Shown here piece by piece: positions 21,218-26,412 of a stretch of 26,412 nt of DNA (position 1 is the first letter of the stretch; each line of letters starts with the position of its first letter). Source of the stretch: Parcubacteria group bacterium CG1_02_39_15 (GTDB lineage Bacteria > Patescibacteriota > Minisyncoccia > Minisyncoccales > Paceibacteraceae); assembly GCA_001872265.1 (NCBI GenBank), contig MNWE01000019.1, forward strand, positions 1-26,412, in the 5' to 3' direction. A program made the translations under genes and the position numbers. A model generated the notes under the pieces. The model made no database searches and had not been told where the DNA came from. It was given only the letters and a program-made list of their open reading frames with translations.

Positions 21218-22252
21218 ATGCCCCCTTCTAATATTTTTCAAAGCGTAGTCCGAAAATTAAAGGGATCTTCTAGGGACCCCTTCCTTTATTTAGGAATAAC
21301 GGCAGTGCTTCTATTAGGAGTGGTTTCTACCGGACCCGGTATAGCCTCAACATCCCTTAATAGCCAAGGGCTTTTTTCTTTGTTTGAGGAAAACCTTTCT
21401 CGAGAGCCCTGCCTTAGGCCAGCGATTAAATCTTCTCCAGAATCTCCAGACTTCCTTTTTGTTCAGCAAGCTAGCCTAAAAGCGGTTTTGCCGCCGGTAG
21501 CCATTACCTCTCAAGTCTTGGGAATGTGGATGGGAGAGGGAGATATCTCTCAGAGAAGAGAAATTACTGAATATGTCGTTGAAGAAGGAGACAGCCTTTG
21601 GGCAATTGCCGAGCGCTTTAATGTCTCCCTGGACACTATTCTTTGGGCCAATAGCATCAAAAGTTTGCTTATTCAGCCCGGCCAAAAACTTCTTATTTTG
21701 CCGGTTTCAGGAGTGATGCACCTAGTCAAAGAAGGAGATACCGTCAGCGGTTTAGCTGAAAAATATAAGACTGACGCTGAAAAAATCATTGAATTTAACG
21801 ACCTGGCCGGTGAAGGAGATATTGTCATGGACGAAGTTTTAATCGTCCCTGACGGCAAGCTGCCCTCGGTTTCAATTGTCCAGACGCCGACGGTTTCTTC
21901 AACCCGACTTTCAACTAATAACTTTTATGGCCAGTCCCATGCTTTTCCTTACGGCCAATGCACCTGGTGGGTAGCTCAAAAACGGCCTATTCCAGCTTGG
22001 GGTAATGCTAAAGAGTGGCTGGATAATGCTCTTAGGTCTGGTTATGCGGTTTGCAAAGGAAGCTATTGTATTCCCCAGGTGGGCGCAGTTATTTCGCTTA
22101 GCGGGAATAGATATTACGGCCACGTGGGATACGTAGAGGAAGTTAAAGGAGATAAAGTAGTTTTTTCTGAAATGAATTATATAGGATTGGGCAGAATGGA
22201 CTATAGAACTTTAAGAGTGGGCTCGTCCTCAATCAAAGGATATATCTACTAG
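21218..22252 (+). CDS. LysM-CHAP cell-wall hydrolase, membrane-anchored
   Basis: A 344-residue protein with a single membrane helix (about 22-45). Two LysM repeats follow, at about 118-162 (YVVEEGDSLWAIAERFNVS) and 166-210 (HLVKEGDTVSGLAEKY). A CHAP domain occupies about 235-344, with the catalytic Cys 248 in YGQCTWWVAQ and His 302 in YYGHVGYVEEV. LysM binds the glycan strands, and CHAP cleaves peptide or amide bonds in peptidoglycan. It probably serves cell-wall remodelling or division, or local wall opening for surface machines. It is transcribed away from ksgA, and its end overlaps comM by four bases (convergent). Confidence 0.9.
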   Translation: MPPSNIFQSVVRKLKGSSRDPFLYLGITAVLLLGVVSTGPGIASTSLNSQGLFSLFEENLSREPCLRPAIKSSPESPDFLFVQQASLKAVLPPVAITSQVLGMWMGEGDISQRREITEYVVEEGDSLWAIAERFNVSLDTILWANSIKSLLIQPGQKLLILPVSGVMHLVKEGDTVSGLAEKYKTDAEKIIEFNDLAGEGDIVMDEVLIVPDGKLPSVSIVQTPTVSSTRLSTNNFYGQSHAFPYGQCTWWVAQKRPIPAWGNAKEWLDNALRSGYAVCKGSYCIPQVGAVISLSGNRYYGHVGYVEEVKGDKVVFSEMNYIGLGRMDYRTLRVGSSSIKGYIY

Positions 22253-23766
22253 TTTTCTCTCAGGCGGTACATTAGGGCTTCAGAGAGATGGTCAAAAGAA
22301 ATTTTCTCTAAACCTTCCAAATCAGCAATAGTCCTGGCCACTTTTAATACCCGGTGATAGCCTCTGGCCGAAAGCTGACCAGAGTCAACGCATTTTCTTA
22401 AAAGGTTTTCAGAAGTGCTGTCAATTTGACAGTATTTTTTTATTTGGGGAATCTCCATTTCTGAATTAGTTTTATCTTTTTTAAATCTTTCTCCTTGAAT
22501 TTGCCTGGCTTTTTCTACTCGTTCTCTAACTTTTTGGCTACAATTTTCCTCATCTACTGCCGCCAATTTTTCATATTTTATTGAGGGAACATTAATAAAG
22601 AGGTCAACCCTATCCATCAGGGGTCCGGAAAGCTTCCGCCGATACATTTGAATTTGGGGATTGGTGCAGCTGCATTTCTTTTCTGGATCACCATAATTAC
22701 CACAGGGGCAGGGATTGGAAGCTGCCACCAAGGTGAAACGGGCGGGCAACGAAAGGGAATGCCTTGCCCTCAGAACTGTAATTTGACCTTCTTCAATCGG
22801 TTGTCTTAAACTTTCCAAGACATCGCGATGAAATTCCGGAAATTCATCCAAAAACAAAACTCCTCGATGAGCCAGAGTAATTTCGCCCGGTCGGGGAGGG
22901 TTACCGCCACCGATTAAGGCCACTTCAGAAGCAGTATGGTGAGGAGAACGAAAGGGCCGAAAATTAATCAGAGGCTTTTCTTTTGGTAGAAGCCCAGCAA
23001 TGCTATAAATTTTAGTTACTTCCAGAGATTCTTCAAAAGAAAGAGGCGGCAAAATTGAAGGAATAGCTTTGGCTAATAAGGTTTTTCCGGCACCCGGCGG
23101 ACCTTGCATCATAAGATGATGGCTGCCGCTAGCCCCAATCTCTAAAGCCCTTTTACTAGATTCTTGACCTTTGATATAGCCTAAATCAACCGGATAATTT
23201 GGAGCCTGGAAAAAATCTCCGGGGTCGGTTTTTTGAGGTAAAATTTCTTTTCTTCCCTCCAGGTAATCAATGACTTCTTTGAGATTTTTGGCACCAATGA
23301 CTTTTATCCCCTCAATTAAGCCGGCTTCAGCTGCGTTTTCCATGGGCAAAATTAGTTCTAAGAAATTTTTTTCTCGACAAGCCATGGCGAAAGATAACAC
23401 CCCTTTAATTGGTCTCAATCTACCATCTAAGGCCAACTCGCCGACAAAAACCTTATTTTCCAGAGGAAAATTAATTTTCTCGGCAGCCAAAAGATAACCT
23501 AAAGCAATGGCCAAATCATAAAGAGAGCCCTCTTTTTTCAAATCGGCTGGAGCCAAAGAAACCAAAACTCTGACTGGCTGATGATGGGGGGATTGGAAAC
23601 CCGAACTTTCAATTGCTGCCCCCACCCTTTCTTTTGCCTCTTGAACGCTTTTGTCAGGGAGACCCACAATATTAAAACAGCGGAGACCATAAGAAGTATC
23701 AACCTCTACTTCGATGATTTGAGCGTCGAGTCCAATAATAGCTGCAGAATAAACTTTAGCCAACAT
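22249..23766 (-). CDS. comM: ComM/YifB-type AAA+ ATPase, with replaced 5' end
   Basis: A 505-residue Mg-chelatase-like protein. The N-terminal ComM domain (SYGLRCFNIVGLPDKSVQEA) is followed by Walker A GPPGAGKT (about 222-229), Walker B GVLFLDEFPEF, a Cys-rich insertion (NPCPCGNYGDPEKKCSC) and the C-terminal domain. ComM is a branch-migration helicase that extends recombination during natural transformation. Up to about codon 31 the DNA differs strongly from the remnant of a second comM 5' end at 25583-25702, although the proteins are close. The first codons therefore seem to be delivered by the integrated element. The start overlaps the HTH gene by 11 bases, so comM is now transcribed from the element. 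Confidence 0.93.
   Translation of the reverse strand: MLAKVYSAAIIGLDAQIIEVEVDTSYGLRCFNIVGLPDKSVQEAKERVGAAIESSGFQSPHHQPVRVLVSLAPADLKKEGSLYDLAIALGYLLAAEKINFPLENKVFVGELALDGRLRPIKGVLSFAMACREKNFLELILPMENAAEAGLIEGIKVIGAKNLKEVIDYLEGRKEILPQKTDPGDFFQAPNYPVDLGYIKGQESSKRALEIGASGSHHLMMQGPPGAGKTLLAKAIPSILPPLSFEESLEVTKIYSIAGLLPKEKPLINFRPFRSPHHTASEVALIGGGNPPRPGEITLAHRGVLFLDEFPEFHRDVLESLRQPIEEGQITVLRARHSLSLPARFTLVAASNPCPCGNYGDPEKKCSCTNPQIQMYRRKLSGPLMDRVDLFINVPSIKYEKLAAVDEENCSQKVRERVEKARQIQGERFKKDKTNSEMEIPQIKKYCQIDSTSENLLRKCVDSGQLSARGYHRVLKVARTIADLEGLEKISFDHLSEALMYRLREN
23674..23677. other. Inferred left attachment junction
   Basis: On the minus strand CGCTGTTTT comes from the element and AATATTGTGGG from the host comM. 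TTTT is the part shared with the right junction. Serine recombinases exchange at a central dinucleotide, so the exact point lies within these bases. Confidence 0.5.
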
Positions 23767-23947
23767 GGTGTTTCTTTAAGAAAGCGTTTAAATCTTTTTC
23801 AGAAATCCTATAAGTTCTTTTAGTAAATTTAATTACTTTTATTTTTTTCTCCCTGATATATCGCCAAATTGTGGCCCTACTAATCCTTAATCGGTTAGCT
23901 ACTTCTTGAGGGGTAAAAAAGATGCTATTTTTACCTTTTCTTTTCAT
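23756..23947 (-). CDS. HTH DNA-binding protein, excisionase-like
   Basis: A 63-residue basic protein with the helix-turn-helix pattern of the MerR/excisionase group: FFTPQEVANRLRISRATIWRYIREKKIKVIKF, then TYRISEKDLNAFLKKH. Such proteins act as recombination directionality factors or repressors. It is divergent from the recombinase across 111 bases, as in many integrated elements. It overlaps the comM start by 11 bases, so the two are probably co-translated. A TTGACT-17-TAAAAT promoter stands so close that transcription would start about at the ATG, giving a leaderless mRNA. Confidence 0.8.
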   Translation of the reverse strand: MKRKGKNSIFFTPQEVANRLRISRATIWRYIREKKIKVIKFTKRTYRISEKDLNAFLKKHHVG

Positions 23948-23953
23948 TTTCTC

Positions 23954-23982
23954 ATTTTAGTATCCTTAAAGATGAAAGTCAA
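23954..23982 (-). promoter_or_regulatory. Promoter of the HTH gene and comM
   Basis: On the minus strand TTGACT (23982-23977), a 17-base spacer and TAAAAT (23959-23954). Seven bases after the -10 is the A of the ATG at 23947, so the mRNA is probably leaderless. It would drive comM too. Confidence 0.65.
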
Positions 23983-24004
23983 AAGTAAATATTAAGAACA
24001 GTTA

Positions 24005-24023
24005 ACAACACTTGACAACACTT
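24005..24023. promoter_or_regulatory. Direct repeat, possible operator
   Basis: ACAACACTT occurs twice (24005-24013 and 24015-24023), ten bases apart, which puts both on the same face of the helix. The repeats cover the -35 box of the recombinase gene. This position suits binding of the adjacent HTH protein as a repressor; that link is inference. Confidence 0.45.
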
Positions 24024-24041
24024 CTTACTCTTTGCTAAAAT
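24012..24041 (+). promoter_or_regulatory. Promoter of the recombinase gene
   Basis: TTGACA (24012-24017) and TAAAAT (24036-24041) with an 18-base spacer, ending about 17 bases before the ATG. The leader has no Shine-Dalgarno site. Confidence 0.6.
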
Positions 24042-24058
24042 AAAATGATAATTCAACT

Positions 24059-25594
24059 ATGGAACAAGTAGCTATTTATACTCGAGTTTCAAGCCAGCGA
24101 CAAAAAGAAGAAAAAACTATTGAAAGCCAATTAGCAGAATTGAGAGAGGTTTGTGAAAAAGATAAAGTTATTATCGTTAAAGAATATATTGATGATGGCT
24201 GGAGTGGAGCAACTTTAGCTCGACCGGGATTAGATGACTTAAGAAGCGATGCTGAGAAAAAATTGTTTGAGGTAGTTTATTTTCACTCTCCGGACAGATT
24301 GGCAAGAGATTTTATTGATCAAGTAATAGTTTTTAGAGAACTAGAAAAACGAGGCATTAAAGTTGTTTTTAAAGATAAATTTTTGACTGAAGAAAATAAA
24401 CTTAATTTTGATATAGAAAGTGGGATAGCCAAACATGAAAGAAAAAAGATTTTAGAGAGGACACACAGGGGAAGAATACATAAAGCCAAAAGAGGGTTGC
24501 TTGTTGGCGCTTATCCTCCGTTTGGTTACGATTACATCCCAAAATCAAAAAATAGAAATGGTTATTACAAAATAAACAAAAGAGAAGCCGATATTGTAAA
24601 GCTGATATTTGGTTCATACATTCAATTTCAAAGTATAGAAAGAGTAAAGCAAGAACTGGTTAAAAGAGGAATTAAACCACGAAAGGAAAACGCAGCATGG
24701 AGTGATAGCACTATTAGCAGAATATTGGCAAGAGAAGATTACATAGGAAGGGCTTATTATAACAAGACCTATAGCTTTGAAACTAAAAACAAAGAACGAA
24801 GATATTTAAGAATACCTAAAAACGGAAGGGCATTAAGAAATAAAAATGAATGGATTGGACCAATAATGGTTCCAGCAATCATTGAAAAAAGCAAATTTAA
24901 TTTAGTTAGAATTTTAATTTCAAAAAATTCTCGGCCTTTTGGCACTAAAAAATATTTTTATCTTCTAAGTGGGCTAGGGATATTAAAATGTATGGATTGT
25001 GGATACAGCCTCCAAGCGGATCGCTGTAATGGCCACTCCTATTATCGTTGCCGAAGATGTGGAATCATGATTCCCATTGAGAAAGTCGACCGCCCTACTT
25101 GGAATTTTATCAGTAAGGCAATGGAGAATCCGGGATTTCTTCTCAAGAATATTAAAGATTTTAATCAAGACGAAGACAAAATTGAGCAATTGCTTAATGA
25201 AGAAAAGGAAAGTTTAATTAAAGAGAAAAATAAAATAAAAAATAAACAGGATAAATTACTCGAACTTTATACTGAAGAAGAAATTGAAAAACAGCAACTT
25301 TTAGAAAAAGTTGGAGATTATCAACAAAAAGAGAAAGAAATTGCCAAAAAGTTAAAGGAAATAGAGATAAGATTAGCTCAAATAAAGAATGAAACTGAAT
25401 TAGTTAAAGACTTCGAACAATTCTATAAATTAACTAAATCTCAATTTAAATTGCTCTCGCCTCAACGAAAAAGAAAACTAATAAGCTTTCTTTTAAGAAA
25501 AGTTAGTTATTCTCCTAAAAAGAACGAAATTAAAATAGAAAGCTATGTCCCTAATGAGATAAATCAAATAACTACTCCTGATTTATATGAATAA
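24059..25594 (+). CDS. Large serine recombinase
   Basis: A 511-residue site-specific recombinase. The catalytic domain starts VAIYTRVSSQRQ, with the nucleophile Ser 11 and Arg 9, and has HSPDRLARDF (Arg 80) and the long E-helix with ERTHRGR. The recombinase domain follows (AYPPFGYDY, then READIVKLIFGSY, and SDSTISRILAREDYIGRAYY). A zinc ribbon with Cys 311, 314, 331 and 334 follows, and then a long coiled coil (about 385-470), as in large serine integrases. All key residues are present. It probably integrated this element into comM. It is AT-rich, has its own promoter and ends about 16 bases before the inferred right boundary. Confidence 0.93.
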   Translation: MEQVAIYTRVSSQRQKEEKTIESQLAELREVCEKDKVIIVKEYIDDGWSGATLARPGLDDLRSDAEKKLFEVVYFHSPDRLARDFIDQVIVFRELEKRGIKVVFKDKFLTEENKLNFDIESGIAKHERKKILERTHRGRIHKAKRGLLVGAYPPFGYDYIPKSKNRNGYYKINKREADIVKLIFGSYIQFQSIERVKQELVKRGIKPRKENAAWSDSTISRILAREDYIGRAYYNKTYSFETKNKERRYLRIPKNGRALRNKNEWIGPIMVPAIIEKSKFNLVRILISKNSRPFGTKKYFYLLSGLGILKCMDCGYSLQADRCNGHSYYRCRRCGIMIPIEKVDRPTWNFISKAMENPGFLLKNIKDFNQDEDKIEQLLNEEKESLIKEKNKIKNKQDKLLELYTEEEIEKQQLLEKVGDYQQKEKEIAKKLKEIEIRLAQIKNETELVKDFEQFYKLTKSQFKLLSPQRKRKLISFLLRKVSYSPKKNEIKIESYVPNEINQITTPDLYE

Positions 25595-25702
25595 CCTTTC
25601 AAACATTTCAAAATGCCTCAATCCATATGAGACATCTACTTCCACTTCAATAATCTGGGCGTCTAAGCCCGAGATTCCTGCCGAGAATACTTTAGAGGGC
25701 AT
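25583..25702 (-). pseudogene. comM: Displaced original comM 5' end
   Basis: On the minus strand an ATG at 25702 opens a frame of 39 codons. The first 31 (MPSKVFSAGISGLDAQ, then IIEVEVDVSYGLRHF) match the start of comM closely in protein but differ at many third positions, so it is not a recent copy. After Phe 31 the similarity ends and the frame closes in element sequence. The ATG lies three bases after the stop of the DksA/TraR-type gene, so the original comM was the third gene of a nagZ-traR-comM operon. Confidence 0.85.
25608..25613. other. Inferred right attachment junction
   Basis: On the minus strand AGGCATTTT (host comM) meets GAAATGTTTGAAAGG (element). The last shared bases with the left junction are the T-run. 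Outside it, the sequence is collinear with comM; inside it is not. Confidence 0.5.
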
Positions 25703-25705
25703 CTT

Positions 25706-26071
25706 TTATTTACACTTAAGGCAAAAACGAGCTTCGGGATGAACCTTTAATCTTTCTTCATCAATCGCTTTGCCGCAGTTTTCGCAAGCGCCATATTTCC
25801 CCATTTTTATCTTTTCCAAAGCCAAATCAACATCTTTCAGGCGTAGTTCCAAGTTATGTTCAATTGGTAAAAGAGTGCTATATTCTTCGACTTCGTCAGC
25901 TGCTCTTTCTAAAGCTGAGGAGCCTGAATCTCCATTCCAATGCGGGAAGCGAGTATCCCAATCTCCTTTGAGCTTCTCGTCTTTTTTGGCAAACTTTTGG
26001 AGTTCTTTTTCAAGGCTGGACTTGTCTTTTTCCAATTTTTCTTTTAGTTCTTGAAGTAATTTTGGGCTCAT
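25706..26071 (-). CDS. DksA/TraR-type zinc-finger protein
   Basis: The protein has 121 residues. Its N-terminal part is a long coiled coil rich in Lys and Glu (LLQELKEKLEKDKSSLEKEL), followed by ALERAADEVEEY and then the C4 zinc finger CENCGKAIDEERLKVHPEARFCLKC. The pattern CxxC...CxxC is that of the DksA/TraR family, members of which bind RNA polymerase through the secondary channel and modify transcription. The acidic tip typical of DksA is not clear, so it may be a TraR-like member. It follows nagZ by four bases and preceded the original comM by three. Confidence 0.88.
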   Translation of the reverse strand: MSPKLLQELKEKLEKDKSSLEKELQKFAKKDEKLKGDWDTRFPHWNGDSGSSALERAADEVEEYSTLLPIEHNLELRLKDVDLALEKIKMGKYGACENCGKAIDEERLKVHPEARFCLKCK

Positions 26072-26075
26072 AATT

Positions 26076-26412
26076 TTATTTTAACGTTTTTTGTTTTAAT
26101 TGAATAATACGAGAAACGGCAGTTTCGACGTTCGCTTTAGAAACCTCCCCATTTTTAAAAGCGGTATAAAAAGCCTCAAGTCCCTGAGAGACTTCTATGT
26201 CCCAGCCAGAGAAAATTAGAACATCCACGCCGGCCTCAACCGGCAGTTTGACGATTTCTTCCAGCGGAAACTTGTTTAATAAAGAATCTTGGGCTAGGTC
26301 GTCAGATATAATCAATACTTCGGGGTTGCTATTGTTTTTTAAAAATTGGATAGCGGTTTTGGAAAAAGTAAATGGCAAAGTGGGGTCCAGTTTTTTATAA
26401 ATAACATTAGCC
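26076..26412 (-). CDS. nagZ: Glycoside hydrolase family 3 (NagZ-like), 3' part
   Basis: The reading frame runs on beyond the window end, so only the last 112 codons are seen. ANVIYKKLDPTLPFTFSK is followed by LIISDDL with the family's catalytic-region Asp, an AGVDVLIFSG strand, then VSRIIQLK near the end. This fits GH3 beta-N-acetylhexosaminidases (NagZ), which release GlcNAc from peptidoglycan fragments. The Met at 26378 is internal, not a start. It is the first visible gene of a nagZ-traR-(comM) operon. The family is certain; the substrate is inferred. Confidence 0.85.
   Translation of the reverse strand, partial: ANVIYKKLDPTLPFTFSKTAIQFLKNNSNPEVLIISDDLAQDSLLNKFPLEEIVKLPVEAGVDVLIFSGWDIEVSQGLEAFYTAFKNGEVSKANVETAVSRIIQLKQKTLK

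Larger units (their letters stand above)
23674..25612. mobile_element. Small serine-recombinase element integrated in comM
   Basis: The segment of about 1.94 kb contains a substitute comM 5' end (about 31 codons), an HTH/excisionase-like gene, a divergent promoter region and a large serine recombinase, and no cargo. Its ends are inferred where two comM-like sequences lose similarity: after SYGLRCF on the left and after SYGLRHF on the right, both with TTTT at the join. Joining the outer sequences restores an uninterrupted comM (SYGLRHF-NIVGLPD). The recombinase stop codon lies only about 16 bases from the right end. The segment is more AT-rich than its surroundings. Confidence 0.75.

Noticed and set aside
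24402..24617. Minus-strand frame within the recombinase gene
   Set aside because: Lies entirely antisense to the conserved recombinase domain; no supporting signal.
23756..25702. Simple tandem duplication of comM
   Set aside because: The two 5' ends differ at most third positions and the second copy stops at a precise point next to the recombinase gene, which fits integration of an element rather than duplication.

Overview
The window looks like a chromosomal segment of a Candidate Phyla Radiation (Patescibacteria) genome, most likely Parcubacteria. Support comes from the gene set and order: a short YidC, a KhpB/Jag protein reduced to its KH and R3H domains, a type IV secretion (T4SS)-like locus with a split VirB4, very tight gene packing, few Shine-Dalgarno sites, and TGA used as a stop with none read inside genes (code 11, not code 25). 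The genus cannot be told from sequence alone.

Layout. 1-1361: the 3' part of yebC, a small nuclease-fold-like protein, a promoter-leader-sORF-terminator unit and several hairpin repeats. 1362-3389: a class A penicillin-binding protein, convergent with dnaN. 3386-8040: dnaN and dnaA on the minus strand, then the plus-strand cluster rpmH-rnpA-yidD-yidC-khpB. 8037-20223 (minus strand): a T4SS-like locus with a VirB6-like channel protein, a PrgI/VirB3-like protein, VirB4 in two polypeptides, and two paralogous VirB2-like two-helix membrane anchors. One anchor carries an outward beta-gamma-crystallin-like domain and the other a Cys-rich region plus a lamin-tail domain. A separate Cys-rich exported protein lies between them. 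A small plus-strand gene with its own strong promoter, ribosome site and terminator sits inside this locus. 20235-22252: ksgA/rsmA, which carries repeat-derived in-frame insertions, and a LysM-CHAP cell-wall hydrolase. 22249-26412: comM, a small integrated element (HTH protein plus large serine recombinase), a remnant of the original comM 5' end, a DksA/TraR-type zinc-finger protein and the 3' part of nagZ.

The most striking observations are two. First, a serine-recombinase element of about 1.9 kb appears to have integrated inside comM at about codon 31 while supplying a divergent replacement for the first codons, so comM stays intact; the displaced original 5' end remains next to the upstream gene 1.9 kb away. 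Second, a 60-bp nested palindromic element lies in frame within ksgA, and removing it exactly restores the family sequence, as in Rickettsia palindromic elements. The paired VirB2-like anchors with unrelated outward domains suggest a modular surface system. No tRNA, rRNA or CRISPR array was seen.
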